DNA of 64,000 bases from Companilactobacillus pabuli (GTDB taxonomy: Bacteria > Bacillota > Bacilli > Lactobacillales > Lactobacillaceae): the NCBI RefSeq assembly GCF_014058425.1, contig NZ_CP049366.1:1612001-1676000 (forward strand), in the 5' to 3' direction. The notes beneath the pieces are model-generated. The model did no database searches. It worked only from the letters and a program-made list of their open reading frames with translations, and had not been told where the DNA came from. Positions within the stretch are counted from its first letter, which is position 1; each line of letters begins with the position of its first letter. The position numbers and the translations under genes were made by a program. This document shows positions 37,093-46,050 of the stretch, in pieces.

Positions 37093-39069
37093 TTATTTAG
37101 TTGTTGACTTTAAAACAATTTGATTCAATTCTGTCTTTTGGTCCAAAACTTGATACTTCAAGTAAGCGACATTTGGCATGTTAGTAATAATTACCATCAT
37201 ATCAGTCTTTTTGTTAGCTTGAGTTATCTTATCCAAATCTACTTGAGCTAATTGATCGCCATGTTTAACCTTTTGGCCAGCTTCGACTTTAATATCGAAA
37301 GGCTCGCCCTTTAGTTGAACTGTATCGATTCCCATGTGCACCAAAACTTCTAAACCACTATCCGTTTTAATACCTAAAGCGTGCTTAGTTGGGAAGATAC
37401 TTTCAATCGTACCATCAACCGGTGCAACAATTTTGCCATCACTTGGAATAACTGCATAACCATCACCAAGCATCTTTTGAGCAAAGGTCGGATCAGAAAC
37501 CTCTTCGATATCTTCAACCTGTCCATTAGCAACACTATAGAAAGTATCGACTTGTCCAGATTTAACATCACTATCAGTAGTTGTTTCCTTTGCTTCAGTT
37601 GGTTTTGAATCAACAGCTTCAACTTTGGCATTTTGATCGAACAATTTCTTCAAATCATCAGCTACGAATTGAACTTCCGTTCCGACAATAATTTGAATAT
37701 TTGTTTTATCTAGAACATTAACTCCAGAAACACCGGCATCCATAATTTGAGATTTATTAGCATCTCCGGTGTCATTTAATTGTAGACGTAAACGAGTTGT
37801 ACAGTTATCGATCACTTTAATATTATCGTGACCACCGATTCCAGCATAAACTTTCTTAGCCATAATCATATATTTATCATCAGAATCTGAAGTAGCGACT
37901 TCTTCAACTGGTGCATCATCGACAGTTTTCTCACGACCAGGAGTCATTAAATTAAACTTCTTGATTGCAAAGTCAAAACCAAAGTAATAAATTACCGCCA
38001 TAACTAAACCTTGAACTAATAACATATAAGGTTTGTTAGCAATCGGCATGTGGAAACTCAAAATATAATCGACTAACCCAGCACTAAATGTAAATCCAGC
38101 TGTCCAATGCATAAAGGCGGCAAACGCCATTGATAATCCTGTAAAGATAGCGTGAATCACATAAAGTGGCCAAGCAACAAACATGAATGAGAACTCTAAA
38201 GGTTCAGTTACACCAGTGAAGAATGAAGCAAACGCTCCAGCTAACATCAAACCGGCTGTAGTCTTCTTCTTCTCTGGCAAAGCATTTTTATAGATTGCTA
38301 AAGCACCTGCAGGTAATCCGAACATCATAACTGGGAAGTATCCAGCTAAGTACATACCAGTAATTCCCTTGGTTCCTTTATTAGCCCAGAAATTACCAAT
38401 ATCGTTGATACCGGCAATGTTAAATTCAAAGACTTGATTCAAGGCTTGGTGCAATCCAGTTGGAATCAACAAACGGTTGAAGAATCCAAACAAACCAGCG
38501 CCGATCCAGCCTAAGTTAACGATGAATTTACCAAATGAAATCAAAGCATCATACAATACCGGCCAAACAAATAATAGAACGACTGAAACTAATAACATTA
38601 CTAGCGTGGCTAAAATTGGCACTAAACGTTTTCCACTGAAAAATGACAAAGCCATCGGTAATTTTGTCTCATGGAAACGATCAAATAAAGCTGCAGCAAT
38701 CAGTCCAGCAATAATGCCAATAAAGACATTCCCGGCAATTGCATTAAAAGCCGGATTAACAGCACTAACTTTTATTCCTAATAATAGTGCAACTTGATTT
38801 GGTGCTAACACATAGGTAGGAACTATATAAGCAACTACCCCAGCCATAGCAGCCGCACCATCTTTGACTTTGGACATCCCAAGTGATAATCCAACAGCGA
38901 ATAACAATGCTAACTGCCCTAAAATGGCAGATCCACCAACTTGGAGGAATTGTGCTAGGCCCCAATTTTGTGGAAGCCAGTGACCAATTCCTTCAAGCAA
39001 AGCTGCTGCAGGCAAAACTGCAACCGGCAATTGAAGGGATCGACCCATTCTTTGAAGATAGGTTTTCAT
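37093..39069 (-). CDS. PTS transporter EIICBA, glucose/N-acetylglucosamine family
   Basis: This 658-residue three-domain transporter has EIIC with about ten membrane helices (residues 1-380), EIIB with phosphorylated Cys423 (NCTTRLRLQL), and EIIA with His578 (VLVHMGIDTV). The EIIC pieces FNAIAGNVFIGIIAGLIAAALFDRF and SFFSGKRLVPI look closer to NagE than to PtsG, but substrate cannot be fixed. A linker of about 50 residues (EAVDSKPTEAKETTT...) separates EIIB and EIIA. Upstream cre-like site; transcribed divergently from the P-type ATPase. Confidence 0.92.
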   Translation of the reverse strand: MKTYLQRMGRSLQLPVAVLPAAALLEGIGHWLPQNWGLAQFLQVGGSAILGQLALLFAVGLSLGMSKVKDGAAAMAGVVAYIVPTYVLAPNQVALLLGIKVSAVNPAFNAIAGNVFIGIIAGLIAAALFDRFHETKLPMALSFFSGKRLVPILATLVMLLVSVVLLFVWPVLYDALISFGKFIVNLGWIGAGLFGFFNRLLIPTGLHQALNQVFEFNIAGINDIGNFWANKGTKGITGMYLAGYFPVMMFGLPAGALAIYKNALPEKKKTTAGLMLAGAFASFFTGVTEPLEFSFMFVAWPLYVIHAIFTGLSMAFAAFMHWTAGFTFSAGLVDYILSFHMPIANKPYMLLVQGLVMAVIYYFGFDFAIKKFNLMTPGREKTVDDAPVEEVATSDSDDKYMIMAKKVYAGIGGHDNIKVIDNCTTRLRLQLNDTGDANKSQIMDAGVSGVNVLDKTNIQIIVGTEVQFVADDLKKLFDQNAKVEAVDSKPTEAKETTTDSDVKSGQVDTFYSVANGQVEDIEEVSDPTFAQKMLGDGYAVIPSDGKIVAPVDGTIESIFPTKHALGIKTDSGLEVLVHMGIDTVQLKGEPFDIKVEAGQKVKHGDQLAQVDLDKITQANKKTDMMVIITNMPNVAYLKYQVLDQKTELNQIVLKSTTK

Positions 39070-39177
39070 TTTCCTATTTTCCTCCCCAAATAAAAAGAAT
39101 TTTATAACGAATTCAACAATACTGGTCTACATTGATAATTGCAATAGTTTTATGCTTATTTTCTTGCATGTAAGCTA

Positions 39178-39191
39178 GTTAAACGTTTTCA
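39178..39191 (-). promoter_or_regulatory. cre-like site upstream of the EIICBA gene
   Basis: GTTAAACGTTTTCA matches the cre consensus at 12 of 14 positions (read on the plus strand), 109 nt before the start. Confidence 0.55.
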
Positions 39192-39270
39192 GCATACAAT
39201 TGGACTAGATTAATTTCTGATTGGTATATCCCGAATTCCTAAAACTAATACTCTTAAAGAAACTCTAATA

Positions 39271-39300
39271 TTGACATGATATAGTTGAACCTGATATCTT
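39271..39300 (+). promoter_or_regulatory. Promoter of the P-type ATPase gene
   Basis: TTGACA (39271-39276), 18-nt spacer and TATCTT (39295-39300) with an upstream TG (extended -10). The predicted start near 39307 gives a leader of about 130 nt. Confidence 0.6.
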
Positions 39301-39306
39301 TATTGA

Positions 39307-39440
39307 TACAGATAATTGAGGGAGTGAACTTTAACTGAAAACGAATCTTATATATTTCTTCTATCGCATCCGTTGCTGAGTTTAGCACATTACTTTTATA
39401 GCAATGCGCTTTTTTTAACTCAAAAAACTAGGAGATGTCA
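39307..39440 (+). promoter_or_regulatory. ATPase leader with intrinsic terminator, possible riboswitch
   Basis: Between promoter and start codon lies a terminator: CGCA (39365-39368) pairs with TGCG (39405-39408) and TTGCT (39373-39377) with AGCAA (39400-39404), followed by T7 (39410-39416). A small hairpin (TGCTGAGTTTAGCA) sits in the loop. The upstream half (39310-39360) would be a sensing domain. Related ATPases in other Lactobacillales are under Mn riboswitches (yybP-ykoY); only a GGGAGT stretch resembles that family, so identity is open. Confidence 0.5.
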
Positions 39441-42095
39441 ATGAAAACTAAACCCTATCAGATAGGATTTAACGAAATAAAAGAAACATATAACACAAAT
39501 GATTTCAAACAAGGACTTACAAGTGACGAAGCTAAGAAACGTTTAGCTCAAAATGGTCCTAACAAACTAGAATCGCAGAAAACTCCAAAATGGAAAATTT
39601 TCTTGCGTCAATTCAACAATATGGTCATCTACGTCTTGATTGCCTCTACCATTATCACGTTATTGATGGGTCACTATTCTGACTCGATCATCATCGGTCT
39701 GGTAGTTGTTATCAACGCTATCATTGGTTACTATCAGGAATCCAATGCTTCAGATGCCTTAGAAAAAATTAAACAAATGTTGTCGATCGAAGCGACTGTC
39801 TATCGTGATGGTCAAAGAAAAGACGTTCCAGCTGAAGATTTAGTTGTCGGCGATACAGTTTTTTTAGAAGCTGGTGATAATGTTCCAGCCGACCTTCGAA
39901 TCATCGACTCTGATAATCTACGTATTCAAGAATCAGCTTTGACTGGTGAATCTAACTCGGTTGAAAAAATCGATTCCAAACTTGATAGTGAAAACATTGC
40001 TTTAGCTGATCAACTCAATATGGCTTTTGCTTCGACCGCTGTAACTAACGGTAGTGGTAGTGGTGTAGTTGTTGCCACAGCCAAAGATACTGAAATTGGT
40101 AAAATCTCGACTGAAGTGAGTTCCGTTAAGCAACGCAAAACTCCATTGATGCAAATTATCGACGGTCTAGGTACTAAGGTTTCCTACTTCATCGTGGCTG
40201 CATCAATTTTGATCTTTATCATTGGTTTAGTCTTTGATACTTATGCTCTGCCTGTTTTAGCTTTAGCCGTTGTAGCTATGATGGTTGGTGCAATTCCTGA
40301 AGGTATGCCAGCTACTACTTCCGTTATTTTGGCCAAGGGTGTCAGTGACATGGCTAAGAAACAAAATACCATCGTCAAAACTTTACCTGCAGTTGAAACT
40401 TTAGGTTCTGTTGACGTCGTTGCAACCGACAAAACTGGTACCTTAACGAAAAATGAAATGACTGTGACTGACATTTTAATCGGCGACCAAGAACTACAAG
40501 TCAGTGGAACTGGTTATGAACCAACTGGTCAAATCACTCAAAACAATCAACCCGTAGAAATTACTCCAGAACTAAAACTCTTTTTAGAAGCTGGATACTA
40601 TGCTAACGATACTAATTTGTCACATGAAAATGGCCAGTGGATCATCAATGGTGAACCAACTGACGGTGCTTTCTTGACGCTTTATCATAAAGTATTTGAT
40701 TTTGAACAAAAGCCTGAATATGAAGAAGTTGATATTTTACCTTTCGATTCCGACTACCGTTATATCGGTAAATTAGTTAAGGATAAAGACAATCAACGAA
40801 CACTTTTTGTTAAAGGTGCTCCAGATAAGCTTTTGGATATGGCTAAGAAACAAGATCCTAATTTCAATTACGATTACTGGCTTAAAAAAATCCAACAATT
40901 CTCCGCTGAAGGTAAACGTGTCATTGCCGTGGGTTACGAAAAACAAGCCCCAACAACTGACAAAGTTACCCATGAAATGATTGTCGATGGCTTGAATTTC
41001 TTAGGTGTCGTGGCAATCATAGACCCACCTCGTGAAGAAGTAATCGAATCACTGAAAGTTATGCGTACTGCCGGTGTTCAAGTTAAAATGATTACTGGTG
41101 ACAACGCCATTACTGCTAAGGCTATCGGTGAAAAACTTGGTTTAGCTGACGAAATAAACGCTATTACTGGTGTTCAATGGGATGCTTTATCAGACGACGA
41201 AAAAATCATTGCTGCTGATAAGAACCAAGTCTTTGCTAGAACTACTCCAAGTAACAAACTAGAAATCATCGAAGCCTTACAAAAGAACAACAAAGTTACT
41301 GCTATGACTGGTGACGGTGTCAATGATGCTCCTGCCTTAAAGCGTGCCGATATCGGTGTCGCCATGGGTATCAAGGGAACTGACGTTGCTAAAGATTCTG
41401 CCGACATGATTTTGACAGATGATAACTTTGCCACAATGTCTTCTGCAATTAAAGAAGGTCGTCGAATTTTCGACAATATCAAGAAAAGTATTTTGTACTT
41501 GCTACCTATCTCCTTTTCTGAAGGTTTGATCGTAGCTTATGCCATCTTGACAAAACAAGAAATTCCATTGCAACCTTCACAATTGCTATGGATCAATATG
41601 GTATCAGCTATTACCATTCAATTTGCTTTGATCTTTGAACCGGCTGAAGAAGGCATCATGACTCGTAAACCGCGTAAAACTGGTAGTAAATTGATGAATC
41701 GCCACGATATTTTCCAAATGACTTACGTAGCGATTCTGATTGCAGCAGTCAGTTTGATCATCGATACTTATCTCAATAACATCGGTGTCAGTGATGCTAT
41801 TTCAAGTACAACCATGGTCAACACTTTAATCTTAGGTAAGATTTTCTACCTATTTAACATCAGAACTCCAAAACTCGCATTATCAAAAGAACTCTTCTCT
41901 AACTCCAAAGTCTTCGTATTCGTTGGCTTGATGTTACTACTACAATTGTTCTTAACTTACGTACCATTCATGCAAAAAATCTTCTATACTGGAAATATCG
42001 GTTTAGTCGAATGGGGCATGGCAATCGTCGCAGGTGCAGTAGTCCTCTTGATTACTGAAATCGACAAAATGATCCGTTTAAAAATTAATAGATAA
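39441..42095 (+). CDS. Cation-transporting P-type ATPase (P2-type)
   Basis: This 884-residue pump has an N-terminal cation-ATPase domain, about ten membrane helices and the phosphorylation site DKTGTLTKNEMT (Asp330). The TGES motif is present as LTGESNS, the nucleotide domain has KGAPDKL and the hinge has MTGDGVNDAPALKRADIGVAMG. Helix 4 reads AIPEGMPAT, as in the Ca2+/Mn2+-type YoaB/MgtA-like group. Ion not determined. The ATG at 39441 follows AGGAG by 6 nt. Confidence 0.93.
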   Translation: MKTKPYQIGFNEIKETYNTNDFKQGLTSDEAKKRLAQNGPNKLESQKTPKWKIFLRQFNNMVIYVLIASTIITLLMGHYSDSIIIGLVVVINAIIGYYQESNASDALEKIKQMLSIEATVYRDGQRKDVPAEDLVVGDTVFLEAGDNVPADLRIIDSDNLRIQESALTGESNSVEKIDSKLDSENIALADQLNMAFASTAVTNGSGSGVVVATAKDTEIGKISTEVSSVKQRKTPLMQIIDGLGTKVSYFIVAASILIFIIGLVFDTYALPVLALAVVAMMVGAIPEGMPATTSVILAKGVSDMAKKQNTIVKTLPAVETLGSVDVVATDKTGTLTKNEMTVTDILIGDQELQVSGTGYEPTGQITQNNQPVEITPELKLFLEAGYYANDTNLSHENGQWIINGEPTDGAFLTLYHKVFDFEQKPEYEEVDILPFDSDYRYIGKLVKDKDNQRTLFVKGAPDKLLDMAKKQDPNFNYDYWLKKIQQFSAEGKRVIAVGYEKQAPTTDKVTHEMIVDGLNFLGVVAIIDPPREEVIESLKVMRTAGVQVKMITGDNAITAKAIGEKLGLADEINAITGVQWDALSDDEKIIAADKNQVFARTTPSNKLEIIEALQKNNKVTAMTGDGVNDAPALKRADIGVAMGIKGTDVAKDSADMILTDDNFATMSSAIKEGRRIFDNIKKSILYLLPISFSEGLIVAYAILTKQEIPLQPSQLLWINMVSAITIQFALIFEPAEEGIMTRKPRKTGSKLMNRHDIFQMTYVAILIAAVSLIIDTYLNNIGVSDAISSTTMVNTLILGKIFYLFNIRTPKLALSKELFSNSKVFVFVGLMLLLQLFLTYVPFMQKIFYTGNIGLVEWGMAIVAGAVVLLITEIDKMIRLKINR

Positions 42096-42099
42096 TACC

Positions 42100-42138
42100 A
42101 AAAAGCGTCCGCTAAAATTTTATAGCGAACGCTTTTTT
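42100..42138. terminator. Bidirectional terminator
   Basis: AAAAGCGTCCGCTA (42101-42114) pairs with TAGCGAACGCTTTT (42123-42136), one mismatch, and is followed by TTTTTT. It serves the ATPase and the convergent response regulator gene. Confidence 0.85.
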
Positions 42139-42874
42139 AGCTTTCAGATACTAACGGATACTTATTATCCAAAACGTACCCAAAACCTCGAACTGTTTTA
42201 ATGCAATTTTGCGATTTTGATTTCTCTGCCAACTTATCACGCAAATGACTAATGTGGATATCAACCGTTCGACTAGAACCTATCGAATCATATCCCCATA
42301 CTCCTTCTAAGAGTTGATCTCGACTCATTACTTTGCCACGGTGTTGGATCAAATACCAAAACAAACTGAATTCTTTAGGTGTCAGACCAATATCATAGCC
42401 ATTATGTGTGACACGATAATGCTTAAAATCAATCACAATATCATTATATTTAATAGTGTTTTTTTTGGAGCTTTTTTTAATTGGATGCTTTTCTCTTCTA
42501 ATAGAGAACTTGTTATAAACCCAAAACAATTGCTTAACTTTAGCAACCAATTCGGGATATTCAAATGGTTTAGTGATGAAGCTATCAATATTAATGTTGT
42601 AAAACAAAGAACGTCTTTTTTTATCTTTTGCCGGAGCCAAAACAATGATGGGACCAGAAATCTTATTACGCAAAGACTTCAAAATCTTAATCGAACTATT
42701 CAAATCCGTAATTGTGAAATCCCATAATAGGCCTGCAATTTCTTCCTTTTCGGCTAATTCTTCTACTTCTTCGGGATCAGTAATATTTTGTAAAAACCAA
42801 CCTTGTTTATTAAAGCTTCGATTGATTTCTATAAATAGTAGTAGTTTATTACTCAACAATACTAGCGGTTGCAT
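42137..42874 (-). CDS. OmpR/PhoB-family response regulator with degenerate receiver
   Basis: The 245-residue protein has an N-terminal receiver-like domain (1-120) and a C-terminal winged-helix DNA-binding domain (about 140-240: LTPKEFSLFWYLIQHRGKVMSRDQLLEGVWGYD, then SSRTVDIHISHLRDKL and VRGFGYVLD). In the receiver the candidate acceptor Asp (LLWDFT) and the Lys (ITKPF) remain, but the acidic pair after strand 1 is missing (LVLLSNKLL) and the conserved Thr/Ser after strand 4 is Ala (VLAPAKD). No histidine kinase is adjacent. It is divergent from pstS, so PhoP-like control of phosphate genes is likely. ATG 42874 has GGAAGG upstream. Confidence 0.88.
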   Translation of the reverse strand: MQPLVLLSNKLLLFIEINRSFNKQGWFLQNITDPEEVEELAEKEEIAGLLWDFTITDLNSSIKILKSLRNKISGPIIVLAPAKDKKRRSLFYNINIDSFITKPFEYPELVAKVKQLFWVYNKFSIRREKHPIKKSSKKNTIKYNDIVIDFKHYRVTHNGYDIGLTPKEFSLFWYLIQHRGKVMSRDQLLEGVWGYDSIGSSRTVDIHISHLRDKLAEKSKSQNCIKTVRGFGYVLDNKYPLVSES

Positions 42875-43250
42875 GTACTCGACTTCCTTCCAAATCCTTA
42901 ATATCGCATTTTTCATCTTTACAATACTAAGGAATCTTTACATGAGGTTTCCTGAAACAAACACTAACTGTAGCTACATCACAACTTGATTATAGCAATG
43001 TAAATAATGGTGGTCATTTACATTAGCTAAATTTGATATTGTATTTTAATATATACATTTACAAATGTTGTTATATTGCATTATTTGCCGTCTCAGGTCA
43101 CCTTTTTAGTCTACAAAGCAAATGTATATTTTTTTCACAACTTTACAAAACTTTTACACTAAATAAACATTATATATACACGTCACCTTTATCTTTATAA
43201 GTGTTAGGTAAATGATTTTATCAATACGAATTTGAATAGGGGTTTTAGAA
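42875..43250. other. Divergent control region between the regulator and pstS
   Basis: The 376 bp carry scattered TTTACA hexamers (42918, 42937, 43017, 43058, 43142, 43153), a 9-bp inverted repeat (42997-43005 with 43016-43024) and the palindrome ACATTTACAAATGT (43055-43068). Those closest to pstS form the Pho box. No gene is visible. Confidence 0.6.
43142..43176 (+). promoter_or_regulatory. Pho-box-like repeats and -10 of pstS
   Basis: TTTACA at 43142-43147 and 43153-43158, and TAAACA at 43164-43169, are each 11 bp apart, and a TATATA -10 element overlaps the end (43171-43176). No -35 consensus is present. The arrangement is that of PhoP-activated promoters in Firmicutes. Confidence 0.65.
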
Positions 43251-44156
43251 ATGAAAAAGAAAACTATTATTTCATTGGTATTAGGTTTCGCCGCTTTAAT
43301 GCTCGTTCTAACTGGTTGCGGTAATGGGAATAGCAAAACCAGTGCTACTTCAAAGAGCGATAGCAACACAACATCAGGCAAGATTACAGCCGTTGGTTCA
43401 ACTGCTTTACAACCACTAGTTGAAAAAGCTGCTGCTAACTTCCAAAAGAGTAACAGCAAAGTTGATATCACTGTTCAAGGTGGTGGCTCTGGTACTGGTT
43501 TGAGTCAAGTTCAAGACAAATCAGTTACAATCGGTAACTCAGATATCTTTGCTGAAGAAAAAGACGGTATCGATGCTAAGAAGCTTGTTGACCACAAGGT
43601 TGCTGTTGTTGGTATGGCTCCAGTAGTTAATAAAGATGCAAACGTTAAATCATTGACAATGGATCAAGTAAAACAAATCTTTACTGGCAAGATCACTAAC
43701 TGGAAAGAAGTTGGTGGTAAAGATGAAAAAATCACTGTTGTTAACCGTGCCAAAGGTAGTGGTACTCGTGCAACATTCGAAGCAGCTGTTCTAAAAGGTG
43801 CCGAAGCTGTTAAATCACAAGAACAAGATTCAAATGGTACCGTTCAAAAGATTGTTGAAAGTACACCAGGTGCTATTAGTTATCTAGCATTCTCATACAT
43901 TACTGATAAAGTACAATCAATCTCAATCGATAAAGTACAACCTACTGACGAAAATGTTGAATCAGGCAAGTGGAAGATCTGGTCATATGAACACATGTAC
44001 ACTAACGGTAAAGCTGAAGGTGCTACTGCTAAGTTCCTAGACTACATGAATTCTAAAGATGTTCAAAGCTCACTTGTTAAAGACATGGGTTACATCAGTA
44101 TTCACAATATGAAGGTTCAAAAAGATTCTAAAGGAACAGTTAGTGACGTTAAATAA
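43251..44156 (+). CDS. pstS: Phosphate ABC transporter substrate-binding lipoprotein
   Basis: This 301-residue lipoprotein has a signal peptide with lipobox LTGCGN (Cys at residue 23), then a periplasmic-binding fold with the phosphate-binding patterns AVGSTALQPLVEKAA, GGGSGTGLSQV and AKGSGTRATFEAA. It delivers phosphate to PstCA. It is the first gene of pstSCAB, with a terminator-like hairpin following it that should give excess PstS over the membrane components. Confidence 0.96.
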   Translation: MKKKTIISLVLGFAALMLVLTGCGNGNSKTSATSKSDSNTTSGKITAVGSTALQPLVEKAAANFQKSNSKVDITVQGGGSGTGLSQVQDKSVTIGNSDIFAEEKDGIDAKKLVDHKVAVVGMAPVVNKDANVKSLTMDQVKQIFTGKITNWKEVGGKDEKITVVNRAKGSGTRATFEAAVLKGAEAVKSQEQDSNGTVQKIVESTPGAISYLAFSYITDKVQSISIDKVQPTDENVESGKWKIWSYEHMYTNGKAEGATAKFLDYMNSKDVQSSLVKDMGYISIHNMKVQKDSKGTVSDVK

Positions 44157-44160
44157 CTGA

Positions 44161-44211
44161 AAAAAGAGAACTTCAACCTTGCCCAATCTTGGTCGAGGTT
44201 CTTTTTTTATA
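44161..44211 (+). terminator. Partial terminator between pstS and pstC
   Basis: AGAACTTCAACC (44168-44179) pairs with GGTCGAGGTTCT (44192-44203), with two G-U pairs, followed by TTTTTTT. Confidence 0.75.
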
Positions 44212-44234
44212 TTTTTATATAGGAGGTTCTCCCT

Positions 44235-45152
44235 ATGGATGATATTCAAAAAAAATTACAAACAAAATCTAAGGCCACCTTCCAAGATTACTTTGGTAAA
44301 GGAATTTGTTACGTCTGTATTGGTTTAATAATTTTATTAGTTACTTGTATTCTTTACTTTATCGCTTCTAAAGGTTTAGCTACCTTTACACAAAATCATG
44401 TAAACGTCTTTGATTTCTTAACCAAAACAAATTGGAATCCTGGTGCCACCGATGCTAAAGGACATCCCGATATTGGTGCTTTACCAATGATTGTTACTTC
44501 TTTCAGTGTCACTTTGTTAGCTGCACTATTAGCAACGCCGTTTGCTTTAGGAGTTGCAATCTTCATGGCTGAATTCTCCAGCAAACGAGGCAGTAAGATT
44601 CTTCAACCAGTTATCGAATTACTAGTTGGTATCCCTTCTGTCGTTTATGGATTCATCGGCTTGTCAGTTATCGTTCCTTTTATTAGAGATATTTTTGGTG
44701 GAACTGGATTTGGTATTCTTTCAGGTACTCTAGTCCTCTTCGTCATGATCTTACCTACGATAACTTCTCTATCAGTTGATAGTTTAAACTCCGTTCCACT
44801 TTTCTATCGTCAAGCTTCACTAGCCCTTGGAGCAACTAGATGGCAAACTATCTATAAAGTTGTTTTAAGAGCTGCTGTTCCGGGTATTTTGACAGCTATT
44901 ATCTTTGGAATGGCACGAGCTTTTGGTGAAGCTTTGGCCGTACAAATGGTTATCGGTAATGCGGCTCTATTGCCTAAAAACTTAGTTTCACCCGCATCAA
45001 CTTTGACTAGTAAATTAACTACTGATATTGGTAATACAGTTATGGGAACTTTGCCCAACAACGCACTTTGGTCATTAGCTCTAATTCTGTTATTGATGTC
45101 TTTGATTTTAAATATGCTAGTTAAATTCATTGGAAAGAGAGGTCGTTTCTAA
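44235..45152 (+). CDS. pstC: Phosphate ABC transporter permease PstC
   Basis: This 305-residue inner-membrane permease has six predicted transmembrane helices and the EAA-loop pattern (RQASLALGATRWQTIYKVVLRAAVPGILTAI). The N-terminal segment is cytoplasmic. AGGAGG precedes the ATG, and the stop is followed directly by pstA. Confidence 0.96.
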   Translation: MDDIQKKLQTKSKATFQDYFGKGICYVCIGLIILLVTCILYFIASKGLATFTQNHVNVFDFLTKTNWNPGATDAKGHPDIGALPMIVTSFSVTLLAALLATPFALGVAIFMAEFSSKRGSKILQPVIELLVGIPSVVYGFIGLSVIVPFIRDIFGGTGFGILSGTLVLFVMILPTITSLSVDSLNSVPLFYRQASLALGATRWQTIYKVVLRAAVPGILTAIIFGMARAFGEALAVQMVIGNAALLPKNLVSPASTLTSKLTTDIGNTVMGTLPNNALWSLALILLLMSLILNMLVKFIGKRGRF

Positions 45153-46040
45153 ATGAATGCTAAAAAATACGATCATCTAGCCACGGGCATTATCTATGCT
45201 TTAGTCGTGGCAGTTATTTTAATTCTAGTCGCCATTTTGGGGTACATTCTTTTCAATGGTGTTCCCGATATTTCATGGCATTTTCTAACTTCCGCTGCTC
45301 AATCTTTTAGTGCCGGTGGTGGAATTAGAGACCAGCTCTTCAATTCTCTTTACTTATTAGTACTTACAATCATCGTTTCTTTACCAATTGGTTTAGGAGC
45401 AGGAATTTACTTATCTGAATACGCCAAAGACAACTGGTTCACTGATTTGATTAGAACTAGTGTCGAAGTTTTAAGTTCTCTGCCCTCCGTTGTAGTTGGA
45501 TTATTCGGCTACTTGCTATTTGTTATCAAATTAAATCTTGGTTTCTCCATTCTTTCTGGGGCAATCGCTTTAACCTTCTTCAATTTGCCTCTTTTAACGA
45601 GAAATATTGAAGAATCATTACGTAGTGTACCCGATTTACAAAGAGAAGCTGGAATGTCTCTAGGACTTTCAAATTGGAAAACTACTACTAAAATTGTTTT
45701 ACCAGCTGCTTTACCTGGTATTTTAACTGGTTTGATTCTTAGTGCCGGAAGAATTTTTGGTGAAGCTGCCGCTTTGATTTATACTGCTGGTCAAAGTGCT
45801 CCTACTGTTGATTACACCAATTGGAACATCTTCTCCAGTACGAGTTTTTTGAATCCTATGCGTCCAGCTGAAACTTTAGCAGTCCATATTTGGAAAGTTA
45901 ATACTGAGAGTGTCACTCCTGATTCTCACCTGATTTCTAGCGCCTCTTCTGCCGTATTAATTATCGTTATTCTGATTTTTAACCTAGGTGCTCGTTTCTT
46001 AGGAAACCAACTCTACAAAAAAATTACTGCTACGAAATGA
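45153..46040 (+). CDS. pstA: Phosphate ABC transporter permease PstA
   Basis: This 295-residue permease has six transmembrane helices and the EAA-loop (REAGMSLGLSNWKTTTKIVLPAALPGILTGL). The ATG starts immediately after the pstC stop codon, indicating coupling. Confidence 0.96.
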   Translation: MNAKKYDHLATGIIYALVVAVILILVAILGYILFNGVPDISWHFLTSAAQSFSAGGGIRDQLFNSLYLLVLTIIVSLPIGLGAGIYLSEYAKDNWFTDLIRTSVEVLSSLPSVVVGLFGYLLFVIKLNLGFSILSGAIALTFFNLPLLTRNIEESLRSVPDLQREAGMSLGLSNWKTTTKIVLPAALPGILTGLILSAGRIFGEAAALIYTAGQSAPTVDYTNWNIFSSTSFLNPMRPAETLAVHIWKVNTESVTPDSHLISSASSAVLIIVILIFNLGARFLGNQLYKKITATK

Positions 46041-46050
46041 GGTCTCATTT

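Larger units (their letters stand above)
39070..39440. other. Divergent intergenic region, EIICBA and P-type ATPase
   Basis: The 371 bp contain the EIICBA upstream region with a cre-like site (39178-39191), the ATPase promoter (39271-39300) and the ATPase leader with a terminator (39365-39416). No gene is visible. Confidence 0.7.

Noticed and set aside
39310-39365. Typical yybP-ykoY (Mn) riboswitch
   Set aside because: Only one short motif resembles it; reported as an unclassified leader instead.
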